Shown: positions 52,850 through 62,549 of the stretch, in pieces | Position numbering within the stretch: the stretch's first letter is position 1 | Layout of the letters: the number at the start of each line of letters is the position of its first letter | Assembly (NCBI RefSeq): GCF_002744715.1 | Contig: NZ_KZ319378.1 | Coordinates: forward strand, 1-64,000 | DNA length: 64,000 nucleotides | Direction of reading: 5' to 3' | Source of the DNA: Marinobacter profundi | Lineage (GTDB): Bacteria; Pseudomonadota; Gammaproteobacteria; Pseudomonadales; Oleiphilaceae | Position numbers and translations under genes: made by a program | Notes under the pieces: generated by a model | The model's database searches: none | Seen by the model: only the letters and a program-made list of their open reading frames with translations | Told to the model about the DNA's origin: nothing

Positions 52850-54073
52850 ATGTCAATGTCAGAAAATGTCTTAACAACAGAGTCTCTTCAGAGAGACCCT
52901 GATGCCGAAGGTTATGTCGACAGAAAACGCCACCTCTGGGTCCTTTCTGTGCTGTGGCCAGCGACGCCTCTTATTGGCCTTTATTTGGTATCCCAGACTG
53001 GATGGAGCATTTGGTACGGATTGGTGTTGATCCTTTGGTATGGCGCAGTTCCCTTGATTGATGCCATGTTTGGAGAGGATTTTTCAAACCCCCCCGAGTC
53101 GGCTGTGCCTCGGCTTGAACAGGATCGTTACTATCGGGTACTGACCTACTTGACGGTTCCTATTCACTATGCCGCCTTGATTGTCAGTGCCTGGTGGGTA
53201 TCCACGCAACCAATGAGTGTTTTCGAGTTTCTGGCATTGGCCCTTTCCCTGGGAATCGTGAATGGCCTGGCTCTGAACACAGGCCACGAACTTGGCCATA
53301 AAAAAGAAACGTTTGACCGTTGGATGGCGAAGCTTGTCCTCGCCGTGGTCGGATATGGTCATTTCTTCATTGAGCACAATAAGGGGCATCACCGTGATGT
53401 GGCTACGCCGATGGACCCGGCGACATCCCGCATGGGTGAGTCCATTTACTCATTCTCACTGCGTGAAATTCCCGGTGCTTTCAAGCGGGCATGGGATTTA
53501 GAGGAACAGCGCCTCAGTCGTTGTGGAAAAAGTGTCTGGAGCCTGGAGAACGAAGTTCTTCAGCCTATGATTTTGACCGCTGTGCTTTATGCGGGATTGC
53601 TGGCGTTTTTTGGTCCCTTAATGCTGATCTTTTTGCCCATTCAAATGGCCTTTGGCTGGTGGCAGCTGACCAGCGCCAACTACATTGAGCATTACGGATT
53701 GCTGCGCGAGAAGATGTCGGATGGACGTTATGAGCGTCAACAACCGCACCACTCATGGAACTCAAACCATATTATGTCGAACCTGATTCTGTTTCATTTG
53801 CAACGACATTCCGACCATCACGCCCATCCTACAAGGTCCTATCAATCGCTTCGCGATTTCAAAGACCTGCCTTCCTTACCTTCGGGATATCCCGGAATGT
53901 TCCTGGCCGCAATGTTTCCCTCATGGTTTCGTTCGATAATGGACCACCGGGTGCTGGATTGGGCTAAAGGAGATCTCGACAAGATTCAGATTCAACCCGG
54001 CAAGCGTGAATTCTATGAGCGTAAATTTGGTGGGACTGATTCTGAATCAGTCGATACCGCCGCGGCTAAATGA
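52850..54073 (+). CDS. alkB: Alkane 1-monooxygenase AlkB
   Basis: This 407-aa integral membrane di-iron hydroxylase oxidises terminal carbons of n-alkanes with rubredoxin AlkG. Histidine boxes are HELGH (146-150), EHNKGHH (175-181), the HYG motif (281-283) and HSDHH (320-324). I chose MSMSENV at 52850, with AAGGTG upstream; the frame is open back to 52772. Residue Trp63 matches Trp55 of GPo1 AlkB, which limits chain length to about C12 (known mutagenesis). The protein is very similar to GPo1 AlkB through much of its core. Confidence 0.97.
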   Translation: MSMSENVLTTESLQRDPDAEGYVDRKRHLWVLSVLWPATPLIGLYLVSQTGWSIWYGLVLILWYGAVPLIDAMFGEDFSNPPESAVPRLEQDRYYRVLTYLTVPIHYAALIVSAWWVSTQPMSVFEFLALALSLGIVNGLALNTGHELGHKKETFDRWMAKLVLAVVGYGHFFIEHNKGHHRDVATPMDPATSRMGESIYSFSLREIPGAFKRAWDLEEQRLSRCGKSVWSLENEVLQPMILTAVLYAGLLAFFGPLMLIFLPIQMAFGWWQLTSANYIEHYGLLREKMSDGRYERQQPHHSWNSNHIMSNLILFHLQRHSDHHAHPTRSYQSLRDFKDLPSLPSGYPGMFLAAMFPSWFRSIMDHRVLDWAKGDLDKIQIQPGKREFYERKFGGTDSESVDTAAAK

Positions 54074-54210
54074 TCGGCTAATCGGAACTTATATACCTCG
54101 TTTACTTTATTTACGTTGCAGAAAAAGAGCCTCTGACGTGCACCTGAAAGAGGGTGCGCGTCGGGCGCTACCAAAACAAAGACAATAATATCGTTTGAAA
54201 GGTGCTCTAA

Positions 54211-54729
54211 ATGGCTAAATATCAATGCCCTGATTGTGGTTATGTATACGACGAAGTGGTTGGTGATCCGCACGAAGGCTTTCCTGCAGGAACGACATGG
54301 GAAAAAATTCCTGAAGACTGGTCCTGTCCAGACTGTGCCGTCAGGGATAAGGTTGACTTCGTTGCGCTTCAAGAAGCGAACCCGGAACTTTCGGTGTCCG
54401 CAACCAATACAGCGGTCCGCCCTGCCAGCCAAGCTAAGACCGAGGGAGCATCGCAGAAAGCAACGGACGCATCTACTCCTTCAGCTAAAAATAAAACAAA
54501 GCCCAAAGCGAAACCGAAGCCCACCTCTTCAAAATCGCCCAAAGACTCGACTCAAAAAGATACCTATCGGAAGTGGGTCTGCATCACTTGCGGCCATATC
54601 TACGATGAAGCTCTCGGAGATGAAGCCGAAGGCTTCCCTGCGGGCACTCGTTTTGAAGATATTCCAGACGATTGGTGCTGTCCGGACTGTGGTGCCACAA
54701 AAGAGGACTATGTCCTCTATGAAGACTAG
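54211..54729 (+). CDS. alkG: Two-domain rubredoxin AlkG
   Basis: This 172-aa electron carrier has two rubredoxin folds, each with a pair of CxxC sites: CPDCGYVYDE...CPDCAVRD near 6-45, and CITCGHIYDE...CPDCGATKE near 125-165. They are joined by a Lys/Pro/Ala-rich linker of about 70 residues. The same layout is seen in GPo1 AlkG. GPo1 alkF is absent; the 137 bp upstream hold only a small hairpin (GCACC/GGGTGC). Confidence 0.95.
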   Translation: MAKYQCPDCGYVYDEVVGDPHEGFPAGTTWEKIPEDWSCPDCAVRDKVDFVALQEANPELSVSATNTAVRPASQAKTEGASQKATDASTPSAKNKTKPKAKPKPTSSKSPKDSTQKDTYRKWVCITCGHIYDEALGDEAEGFPAGTRFEDIPDDWCCPDCGATKEDYVLYED

Positions 54730-54780
54730 TAATCCGATTGAAAATAACAACAGTCTCGTTCAGCAAGAGGTGATTTTATA

Positions 54781-56235
54781 ATGCAGATTGCTAGTCTGGC
54801 GGAGGTTGGGGTGACCAATGTGTCAACCAGCGATACGATTGATTCAACGTTCGCGGCCCTACAGCGGGCACAACTTGCGCGTCGCGGAAGCTTTACCTTG
54901 GAGGCTCGAATAGCGCAGCTCGACCAGCTGCGGGATTCAATTAAACGCCACGAATCAAACATCATTGCGGCGTGCGCGGCGGACTTTCGAAAACCCGCTC
55001 CAGAAGTCAAATTAACTGAACTCCTGCCGGTGCTTCAGGAAATTCGACACACTAAAAAACACTTGCGTAAATGGATGCGTCCGAAGCGAGTGGCTGCATC
55101 CGTTGGTGTTCTGGGCACGAAATCTTATGTTCGGCCAGAACCAAAGGGAGTGTGCCTGATTATTGCACCGTGGAATTATCCGCTCAATCTTGCGCTCGGA
55201 CCTCTCGTCTCAGCGTTAGCTGCAGGGAACGGAGCCATCATTAAACCCTCGGAAATGACACCCCATACCTCAAAGGTGATTGCCAACATTGTCGCCGAAA
55301 CCTTCCCTCCCGATCTGGTTTCCGTGATTGAGGGTGATGCCGCGGTAGCGCAGAAACTGTTGGCCTTGCCCTTCGACCATATATTCTTCACGGGCAGTCC
55401 TGCGGTCGGCAAGCTGGTCATGGAGGCTGCCGCCAAGAATCTTTCCTCAGTGACACTGGAATTGGGGGGTAAGTCCCCGACCATTGTCGGTCCAGATGCC
55501 AACATAAAGAGGGCTGCAAGAAACATTGTCTGGGGTAAGTTTGCCAATAATGGACAGACCTGTATCGCCCCAGATCATGTTTTTGTGCACGTTAATATCG
55601 CAGATCAATTCAATGAAGCACTTAAAACGGAAATTGGGCGAGTCTATGGAAAAACACCAGAAGCCCAGAAATCGACCGCCGACTATTGCCGGATTGTAAA
55701 TCGACGTCATTTCCAGCGAGTTTCAAACCTGATAGATGATGCCAAAAGCAAAGGTGCAAGAGTCTTTGAAGGCGGTGTTACAGATGCTGAAGAGAATTTT
55801 ATTGCTCCGACGTTAATTTCAAATGTATCCAGTGACATGGATATTTCACGTGAGGAGTTATTCGGCCCGATCTTACCCGTTATTGAATTCGACGATATTG
55901 ATCTGGTTATCAAGAAAATCAACGATAACCCTAAACCGCTTGCGCTTTACATATTCGACAAAAAAGAGTCTTTTGCCACGGATATTATCGAGCGAACGAG
56001 CTCCGGCGCTGTAGGAGTCAACCTTACAGTTGTGCATTTTCTACATCCGGGTCTGCCGTTTGGTGGAGTTAATAATTCCGGGATAGGGGCGGCACACGGT
56101 GAATACGGCTTCCGCGCTTTTTCGCATGAAAAGGCGTTGATGGAGGATAAACATTCTCTTATGCATCTTCTTTTCCCACCCTATACAGCCTGGGTCCGGC
56201 GTCTTATAGAGGCAGCTGTTCGAATTCTGGGCTGA
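54781..56235 (+). CDS. alkH: Aldehyde dehydrogenase AlkH
   Basis: This 484-aa NAD(P)-dependent aldehyde dehydrogenase has the catalytic Glu in VTLELGGKSP and the Cys in NNGQTCIAPDHV, plus a C-terminal hydrophobic segment LLFPPYTAWVRRL as in membrane-associated fatty aldehyde enzymes. It oxidises the fatty aldehyde to fatty acid in the alkane pathway. Length equals GPo1 AlkH (about 483). AGAGGTG precedes the ATG. Confidence 0.95.
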   Translation: MQIASLAEVGVTNVSTSDTIDSTFAALQRAQLARRGSFTLEARIAQLDQLRDSIKRHESNIIAACAADFRKPAPEVKLTELLPVLQEIRHTKKHLRKWMRPKRVAASVGVLGTKSYVRPEPKGVCLIIAPWNYPLNLALGPLVSALAAGNGAIIKPSEMTPHTSKVIANIVAETFPPDLVSVIEGDAAVAQKLLALPFDHIFFTGSPAVGKLVMEAAAKNLSSVTLELGGKSPTIVGPDANIKRAARNIVWGKFANNGQTCIAPDHVFVHVNIADQFNEALKTEIGRVYGKTPEAQKSTADYCRIVNRRHFQRVSNLIDDAKSKGARVFEGGVTDAEENFIAPTLISNVSSDMDISREELFGPILPVIEFDDIDLVIKKINDNPKPLALYIFDKKESFATDIIERTSSGAVGVNLTVVHFLHPGLPFGGVNNSGIGAAHGEYGFRAFSHEKALMEDKHSLMHLLFPPYTAWVRRLIEAAVRILG

Positions 56236-56262
56236 GCATAATCAAATAATAAGAGAGTTATT

Positions 56263-57861
56263 ATGTACGATTACATTATTGTCGGTGCGGGATCGGCGGG
56301 CTGTGTATTGGCCAATCGGCTTACGGCGGACTCTTCAAAGCGAGTAGTGTTGCTAGAAGCGGGCCCAAAGGATAAAAATCCACTCATACATATGCCTATA
56401 GGTATAGCACTCCTTTCCAATAGTAAAAAGCTGAATTGGGCTCTTGAAACCGAACCTCAAGAACATCTGAAGGAGCGCCGCCTGTTTTGGCCTCGTGGTA
56501 AAACGCTTGGCGGGTCCTCTTCTATCAACGCCATGGTCTATATCAGAGGTCACAAAGCCGATTATGACCACTGGGGTCAAGTTGCCGGGACCGACCTCTG
56601 GGGATGGGATCGCGCTTTAAAATTGTTTCGTCGACTGGAAGATAATAAACGTTTTGGCGCAGATTCTTACCATGGGGAGGGCGGTGAGCTCACCGTAAGT
56701 GAACTCAAATCAGTCAATCCGTTGAGTCGAGATTTTGTTCGAGCGGCACCTCATGTAGAGCTCCCGGTAAACACGGACTTTAATGGAGAGACGCAAGAGG
56801 GATTGGGACTCTACCAGGTGACACAAAAAAATGGTCGGCGTTGGAGTTCAGCGCAGGCATTTCTGCGTGTCGCGGAGAACCGGCCTAATCTTGATGTGCT
56901 AACGGACGCGCGGGTAACCCGGGTGGTAATGGACGGTAAGCGGGCAGTCGGTGTGACACTGAACCAGGGGGGCGAATATCGCCAGCTTAGACTCAATAAC
57001 GGCGGTGAAATCATATTGTCTGGTGGTGCGGTTCATTCACCACAACTGCTGATGCTTTCGGGAATCGGTGATAGCCAAGAGCTTGGAAAACACGGGATCC
57101 CCCTTGTGCATCATCTTCCTGAGGTCGGCCAGAATCTGGTTGATCATTTGGATATTACGATCATGCACGCGGCGAACTCACGTTTGCCCATTGGCGTTGC
57201 TCCCAGTTTCCTGTTTCGGGGCGTGAGCGCATTATTCTCATATATCTTTGCGCGACGTGGATTTCTTACCAGTAATGTTGCCGAGTCCGGAGGCTTTGTT
57301 AAATCCGAGCGCTCGTGCGAACGGCCAAATGTGCAATTCCACTTTTTGCCAACTTACCTGAAGGATCATGGACGAAAAGTGATGGCCGGGTATGGGTACA
57401 CCTTGCATATTTGCGATCTAATGCCCAGAAGCCGCGGTTTTATTGGCCTCAAAAGCCCTGACCCATTGGCCGACCCGTTGATTCAACCCAATTATCTCAG
57501 TAACCCCGAAGACATCAAAACAATGATCTCGGCCGTTAAATTTGGACGACGGATACTCGGGGCACCAACAATGGCTTTACATAGTGAACGAGAAATTAAG
57601 CCCGGAAACTTGGTGTCTTCGGACGGTCAGATTGCGGACTTTATCCGGGAAAATGCAGAGACTATTTACCACCCCGTTGGCACTTGTCGTATGGGCGCGG
57701 ATCCGGATTCAGTCGTTGATCCGGAATTGAAAGTCAGAGGGATTGAAGGGCTAAGAGTTGTCGATGCCTCGATAATGCCCAGTTTGGTTGCCGGTAACAC
57801 CAACGCACCCACCATGATGATTGCCGAAAATGCAGCCGACATCCTCTTGGGAAATGTTTAG
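56263..57861 (+). CDS. alkJ: FAD-dependent GMC alcohol dehydrogenase AlkJ
   Basis: This 532-aa enzyme of the glucose-methanol-choline family oxidises the fatty alcohol made by AlkB. It has the FAD site IIVGAGSAGCVLANRL, the motif GGSSSINAMVYIRGH, SGGAVHSPQLLMLSGIG and C-terminal YHPVGTCRMG with the catalytic His region. Electrons go to the membrane quinone pool in this family. It lies 27 bp after alkH. Confidence 0.95.
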   Translation: MYDYIIVGAGSAGCVLANRLTADSSKRVVLLEAGPKDKNPLIHMPIGIALLSNSKKLNWALETEPQEHLKERRLFWPRGKTLGGSSSINAMVYIRGHKADYDHWGQVAGTDLWGWDRALKLFRRLEDNKRFGADSYHGEGGELTVSELKSVNPLSRDFVRAAPHVELPVNTDFNGETQEGLGLYQVTQKNGRRWSSAQAFLRVAENRPNLDVLTDARVTRVVMDGKRAVGVTLNQGGEYRQLRLNNGGEIILSGGAVHSPQLLMLSGIGDSQELGKHGIPLVHHLPEVGQNLVDHLDITIMHAANSRLPIGVAPSFLFRGVSALFSYIFARRGFLTSNVAESGGFVKSERSCERPNVQFHFLPTYLKDHGRKVMAGYGYTLHICDLMPRSRGFIGLKSPDPLADPLIQPNYLSNPEDIKTMISAVKFGRRILGAPTMALHSEREIKPGNLVSSDGQIADFIRENAETIYHPVGTCRMGADPDSVVDPELKVRGIEGLRVVDASIMPSLVAGNTNAPTMMIAENAADILLGNV

Positions 57862-57949
57862 GTTCAAACCCGGATTATGCCTTCTACATTGGACCTTAAT
57901 GACGCCAGATACTCGCGTCAACCAACTACAAAAACGACAGGAGATAAAC

Positions 57950-59584
57950 GTGCTTGGCCAAATGATGAACATGGAGCTCACCGTGAATTCCTTGATCGAC
58001 CATGCTGCTCGCTACCATGGAGACGCTGAGATTGTGTCGATAGGAACGGATGGAAATCCCAGTCGATCTGACTGGGCAACTGTTTCGGAGCGGTCGCGAC
58101 AACTTGCGTCAGCGCTTCGAACGGCAGGCTATGTCCAGGGGGATCGGTGCGCGACCATTTGTTGGAATAACGTGGGGCACCTGGAATGTTATCTTGGCAT
58201 CTCTGGTGGCGGGATGGTGTGTCACACTATTAACCCGCGACTGTTTCCAGAACAACTCGTTTACGTTATCAACAATGCTCAAGACAAAGTCATATTCTTT
58301 GACAAAACGTTCCTTCCCATTGTTTCAAATATCCGAGACCGACTGGAGACGGTTGAGGAATTTGTATTGATGTCCGAACCGGACGAAGAAATTGCAGCGC
58401 AATTTCCAGGATTGTTGTTTTATGAAGAGTTTCTCCAGCGAGGAACGCCTAACGCGAATTGGCCTGAAATCGCCGAAAACCAGGCTTCAAGCCTCTGCTA
58501 TACATCGGGCACCACTGGAAATCCCAAAGGGGTGCTCTATTCACACCGCTCCACCGTTCTGCACGCGCTGGTAGCTGCTCAACCCGACGCACTGAATTTA
58601 TCGGCACGGGATGTGGTGATGCCGGTTGTTCCTATGTTTCACGTAAATGCGTGGGGGGTACCCTACATTACGGCGATGGTTGGAGCCAAACTGGTGTTGC
58701 CTGGTCCTGGCCTGGATGGGCAAAGTTTGGTCAAGCTGATCGATTCAGAAAGCGTAACGATTGCGCTGGGTGTGCCTACGATTTGGCAGGGACTTCTCTC
58801 GGCTTTGGACGAGCTTGGCTCCTCGGCACAGTCGCTTAAACGGACGGTGATAGGGGGTAGCGCTTGTCCGCCCTCAATGATGTCGGAGTTTCGTGGTAAG
58901 TATGGCGTAGAAGTTGTCCATGCATGGGGAATGACAGAAACATCACCGATCGGAACCGTCAATGCACTGCTGTCGAAACACAATACTCTTTCGGAGGAAG
59001 GAAGAAACAAAATCCGTGAAAGCCAGGGACGGCCTCCCTACGGGGTGCAGCTCAAAATTGTGGGTGAAGACGGCCATCAACTGCCCGAAGATGGCATTGC
59101 TCAGGGAAATCTCCGCATCCGTGGTCATTGGGTGGTAGCCGATTACTTCGGTGTTGAACCAAATCAGACTCTTGAGGAAGACGGTTGGTTCGAGACAGGT
59201 GATGTTGCTTCGATCAATGATGATGGATTTATGACAATACGTGACCGCTCAAAAGATATTATTAAATCTGGTGGTGAATGGATATCTACAGTCGAATTGG
59301 AGGGAATCGCAATGGGCCATTCTGCCATCAATGAAGCTGCCGTAGTGGCGGCCTCCCATGATAAATGGGACGAACGACCGATCCTGTTGGCAGTAAAAAT
59401 ACCCGACGCAAATATTACTGAGGAGGAACTTCTTGCTCATTATCAAGGGAAAGTCGCCAAGTGGCAGATCCCGGATCGCGCGATCTTTGTGGAAGGATTG
59501 CCACGCAATGCCACTGGGAAAGTATTAAAAAACAAGCTGCGTTCTGAGTATGGGGAAGTATTAGTCAATAAACCGGCAAGCTAG
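57950..59584 (+). CDS. alkK: Medium-chain acyl-CoA synthetase AlkK
   Basis: This 544-aa AMP-forming ligase activates the fatty acid as acyl-CoA. Motifs are LCYTSGTTGNPKGVLYSHRS (P-loop), HAWGMTETSP, GWFETGDVA, and the C-terminal Lys in LPRNATGKVLKNKL. I chose the GTG at 57950 (GGAGATAAAC upstream; protein begins VLGQMMNMEL like GPo1 MLGQMMRN). The open frame back to 57821 overlaps alkJ and is a shadow. Confidence 0.95.
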   Translation: MLGQMMNMELTVNSLIDHAARYHGDAEIVSIGTDGNPSRSDWATVSERSRQLASALRTAGYVQGDRCATICWNNVGHLECYLGISGGGMVCHTINPRLFPEQLVYVINNAQDKVIFFDKTFLPIVSNIRDRLETVEEFVLMSEPDEEIAAQFPGLLFYEEFLQRGTPNANWPEIAENQASSLCYTSGTTGNPKGVLYSHRSTVLHALVAAQPDALNLSARDVVMPVVPMFHVNAWGVPYITAMVGAKLVLPGPGLDGQSLVKLIDSESVTIALGVPTIWQGLLSALDELGSSAQSLKRTVIGGSACPPSMMSEFRGKYGVEVVHAWGMTETSPIGTVNALLSKHNTLSEEGRNKIRESQGRPPYGVQLKIVGEDGHQLPEDGIAQGNLRIRGHWVVADYFGVEPNQTLEEDGWFETGDVASINDDGFMTIRDRSKDIIKSGGEWISTVELEGIAMGHSAINEAAVVAASHDKWDERPILLAVKIPDANITEEELLAHYQGKVAKWQIPDRAIFVEGLPRNATGKVLKNKLRSEYGEVLVNKPAS

Positions 59585-59668
59585 CTTCAATGAGTGGCAT
59601 TTGTGTTACGAAAAATTGCAGTTTTACCTAAAGCCAATTTGTTTTAATACCAAAAAGGATAATAAAAA

Positions 59669-60340
59669 ATGAAACCTAAAATAATTAGTAAAGTCTCGTT
59701 AGTGGCGTTCCTTTTACTTTCACTTGCTGCGAGCCTGGCCAACGCTCAATCTGAGCCGGTTTACAGTAGAGGCGACTGGGTGGTTGGGCTGAATGCCACT
59801 AGAGTTCTAACCGATGAAGATTTGCGATCAGCCTCTGCGGGGAGTGCCCCCGTTCCAAATTCCAACCTGTCTATTAACAACGATACGACCGTATCATTCG
59901 ACGTGTCGTATTTTCTGAGTAATCAGCTGGCATTTAACATTTTTGGCGGCATTCCCGCTAGTGCGGACCTCCAGGGCGAAGAGTCTCTCTCCGGTCTTTT
60001 TCTTGGTCAAACAGATTATGGTCCGGTAATTCTTTCGCTTCAGTATCATGTTTTGACGGGTAGCAACTTCTCTCCGTACTTTGGAGCGGGTGTAGGACGG
60101 ATTCTCTTTTTAGATGAGAAGGATCGCGCACTAACCGACTTCGACGTCGAAGATACATGGGCCCCTGCGGTTCAGGCTGGTTTTCGCTGGAGGATACACA
60201 ATAACTGGTCGGCAAATTTTGACGTTAGATATGCACCCTTCGAGGCGGATATCACCGGTAACCTGGGCCCGGCCCCTGTTCAGGCAAAAGTGGAAGTGGA
60301 CCCCACTATCGTGAGCATCGGTGTTGCATATCGCTTTTAA
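59669..60340 (+). CDS. alkL: Outer-membrane alkane channel AlkL (OmpW family)
   Basis: This 223-aa protein has a signal peptide (to SLANAQS) and an eight-strand OmpW barrel: GDWVVGLNATRV, VSFDVSYFLSNQLAFNI, SPYFGAGVGRILF, and a C-terminal SIGVAYRF ending in Phe. AlkL helps hydrophobic substrates cross the outer membrane (established in GPo1). It is last in the alk operon; about 85 bp after alkK. Confidence 0.93.
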   Translation: MKPKIISKVSLVAFLLLSLAASLANAQSEPVYSRGDWVVGLNATRVLTDEDLRSASAGSAPVPNSNLSINNDTTVSFDVSYFLSNQLAFNIFGGIPASADLQGEESLSGLFLGQTDYGPVILSLQYHVLTGSNFSPYFGAGVGRILFLDEKDRALTDFDVEDTWAPAVQAGFRWRIHNNWSANFDVRYAPFEADITGNLGPAPVQAKVEVDPTIVSIGVAYRF

Positions 60341-60425
60341 ATGCCAAGTATACCAACCGTCTGCATTTGCTGGTCGCTTTCAGCAACCTGCTGATTGATA
60401 AAAACCTGCAGCGTAAGACCAATGC

Positions 60426-60458
60426 GCCCCTTTTCCGCCAAGATTGCGGAAAAGGGGC
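60426..60458. terminator. 13-bp perfect inverted repeat after alkL
   Basis: The arms GCCCCTTTTCCGC and GCGGAAAAGGGGC are separated by 7 nt, 86 bp after the alkL stop. The stem should be strong, but only A residues (not a T-run) follow on the plus strand, so it may be a terminator of unusual type or the end of the transferred alk segment. Confidence 0.5.
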
Positions 60459-60512
60459 AAAAACCAGCGGTTATTCAGATCTTCCTTAGGTATATAGCCC
60501 CAGCCTTATGCA

Positions 60513-60914
60513 TCATTTAAAGGTCTCGTATCGTTTAGTCGAGTAGTATATAGCCATCAGGACCGGCACGTCCTTACTATAGAAAACCTTTTCAGTAGTC
60601 CCGCAAGTTTCATTTAATCGAGCAAGTGTCTTAACATTAATACCGCTCGTAACTATCGGTTCTTGATGTCCACCATCAATAAGCCGGAATCTTACTGTGT
60701 TTGATTTACACACCGCTTGAAGCTTGCAGTCTGAAAAGCCCTGTCTTGGCTGCCACCACCCATCCGCATGAAAAAGCATATGCTCAGATGAACCAAAACA
60801 AGAGGTCGACACCGAATGGGCGATGTTGCTTATGAAGGATTGAGTGATCGGAACCTCTACCCATAATGGCCGATAGAGACTTCGCTTTTTCTTTGTGGGT
60901 AAAATCAAGTTCAT
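60513..60914 (-). CDS. Hypothetical protein between alk and the IS element
   Basis: A 133-aa frame with basic N-terminus (MNLILPTKKKRSLYRPLW) and several Cys. The middle GWWQPRQGFSDCKLQ and IDGGHQEPIVTSGINVKTLARLNETCG are not recognised. It is AT-rich like the alk genes and has no partner. It may be a remnant. Confidence 0.45.
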   Translation of the reverse strand: MNLILPTKKKRSLYRPLWVEVPITQSFISNIAHSVSTSCFGSSEHMLFHADGWWQPRQGFSDCKLQAVCKSNTVRFRLIDGGHQEPIVTSGINVKTLARLNETCGTTEKVFYSKDVPVLMAIYYSTKRYETFK

Positions 60915-60992
60915 ATTTTCGTCGGTAATTGCAAGGTGAGGTTATTAGTGGGACATATAGAGAATTATTTCACCTACATGGACTCCCCCTGC

Positions 60993-61237
60993 GGTCAAGC
61001 AACGCCATTTGAATCCGAAGCGGTTTGAGACTGCGGCTCTACATTCGGCCTCTTTGTGGGCGTTTTTGCCCGGGCCAGGATGATGATGCGTGTGAGCGGG
61101 GACCTTATTCGTTAGTCGGCTTCGCTGAGCCGCAGAAATAAACAGGTTCTCCCACTCTCGGTCTGACCGTTCCGTCATCGCTTGCCGTTGCAAGACTCTT
61201 CTGGCAGGCTTGTTCTGCCTGTCGTTGGTGCTCGGTT
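60993..61237 (-). ncRNA. Possible bridge/seek RNA region of the IS element
   Basis: 245 bp lie between the transposase stop and the repeat at 60978. In IS1111-type elements the guide RNA is encoded downstream of the transposase in this position (recent family knowledge). GC-rich inverted stretches such as GGCGTTTTTGCCCGGGCC around 61057-61076 fit a folded RNA. I have not folded it and cannot mark loops. Confidence 0.3.
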
Positions 61238-62263
61238 TTAGCCCTCCACAGGCTGTGTCTTAAACTCGGTTTGATTCATGAGTAGTGCCCATATAATCCG
61301 GGCGTTCTTGGCCGCCATCGCAACGGCGGCCCGCTTGTATCCACGTCGTTCCACCAGGTCTTTGGCCCAGTCACTGAGTCGATCATTCTTATCCGGTAAT
61401 TTTGCAATCACTGCCCGGGTGCCATGGATCAGCAGCGTTCGCAGGTATTTGTCCCCGCGCTTGGTGATTCGGCCAAGTCGCACCTTGCCACCGGTCGAGT
61501 ATTGTCGGGGCACCAGACCCAACCATGCGGCAAAGTGTCGCCCACTTTTGAACTGTCTGGGGTCAGGCGCACTGGCCAGCAGGGCTGTTGCGGTCTGTGG
61601 TCCGATACCCGGTATGGCCATAAGGCGCTTGGCCTGCTCATCGCTCCGGGCCATCGCTTCGACCTCCCGATCGTAAGCCAGGATTTCTTCATCGAGCTGT
61701 CGAATGCGTTGGTTGATGTTGTTGATTAAGCGGCGAGCGAGCATGGGTAAGTCGTTTTCGGCATCCTCCAGGATTTCGGGAACCCGGCGCCGTGCGGCGT
61801 AACGGCCCTGGGGAATGATCAGTCCGAACTCGGCCAGCAGCCCACGAATCTGATTGATCTGCGCGGTGCGTTCTTTGGTCAGTCCACGGCGAATACGATG
61901 CAGGCACAGTACGGCTTGCTGGTCTTCGGTCTTGATTGGAACAAACCGCATATTCGGCCGACCTACTGCCTCACAGATGGCCTCGGCATCGTTGTCGTCG
62001 TTCTTGCTGCTCTTGCGATAGGGCGCGACAAACCGGGGTGCAATGATTCGGACATCGTGGCCGAGTTTGGTCATTTCCCGAGCCCAATGGTGGGCACCCG
62101 AGCAGGCTTCCATGCCAATCAGGCAGGGTGGGAGCTGAGCGATATAAGGCAACAGCTTGGGCCGGTTCAGTCGTTTGCGAACCACGACCTTGCCGTGTTG
62201 ATCGGTGCCATGAATACTGAACACAGTTTTCGCCAGATCGATGCCAATGGTTGTAACATTCAT
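61238..62263 (-). CDS. IS110-family (IS1111 group) transposase
   Basis: This 341-aa DEDD-type recombinase has the RuvC-like domain with Asp in TIGIDLAKTVFSIHG, Glu in LIGMEACSGAHHWA and Asp pair in SSKNDDNDAEAI. The C-terminal Tnp domain has IPGIGPQTATALLAS (Ser near the active site) and GLVPRQYSTGGKVRLGRI. Full length and no stops. It starts 67 bp inside the right terminal repeat. Confidence 0.95.
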   Translation of the reverse strand: MNVTTIGIDLAKTVFSIHGTDQHGKVVVRKRLNRPKLLPYIAQLPPCLIGMEACSGAHHWAREMTKLGHDVRIIAPRFVAPYRKSSKNDDNDAEAICEAVGRPNMRFVPIKTEDQQAVLCLHRIRRGLTKERTAQINQIRGLLAEFGLIIPQGRYAARRRVPEILEDAENDLPMLARRLINNINQRIRQLDEEILAYDREVEAMARSDEQAKRLMAIPGIGPQTATALLASAPDPRQFKSGRHFAAWLGLVPRQYSTGGKVRLGRITKRGDKYLRTLLIHGTRAVIAKLPDKNDRLSDWAKDLVERRGYKRAAVAMAAKNARIIWALLMNQTEFKTQPVEG

Positions 62264-62549
62264 GATGACTCCTCCTGCTTTTGATTGAAGATGTCAGACA
62301 CCTTCAATGTGGCACATCGATGCCGTGGGAGCAGGGGGAGTCCATATCATTCGCTATGGTGCTCTCGGTTTACCAGAGCAACAGTAATGTGTCTGGCTAC
62401 GGGAAATTCCGCCGGTTGTGGCTCACGCATCCTTTGCGCTCACTGAAAGCTGTCGGTCGTAGGATATGATATCCATAGGCCGTATGAGTTGTGCATTGCT
62501 TTCGCAATTTTGGGCAAACTAAGGGCACAGCTCTACTCGGTCGTCAATT

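Larger units (their letters stand above)
60978..62345 (-). mobile_element. IS110-family element, IS1111 group, apparently complete
   Basis: The ends carry a 15-bp perfect inverted repeat, ATGGACTCCCCCTGC at 60978-60992 and its complement at 62331-62345, as in the subterminal repeats of IS1111-type elements. Length is about 1.37 kb and the single transposase is intact. No flanking target duplication is visible, which is normal for the family. The element marks the right border of the alk cluster. Confidence 0.85.

Noticed and set aside
54236..54781. 181-codon frame overlapping alkG in another frame, at the place of alkF
   Set aside because: Lys/Arg/Pro-rich shadow of alkG; it has no rubredoxin Cys pairs, so it is not alkF.
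60945..61193. 82-codon minus-strand frame inside the IS element
   Set aside because: It lies in the non-coding end of the element where the guide RNA is expected and has no homology.
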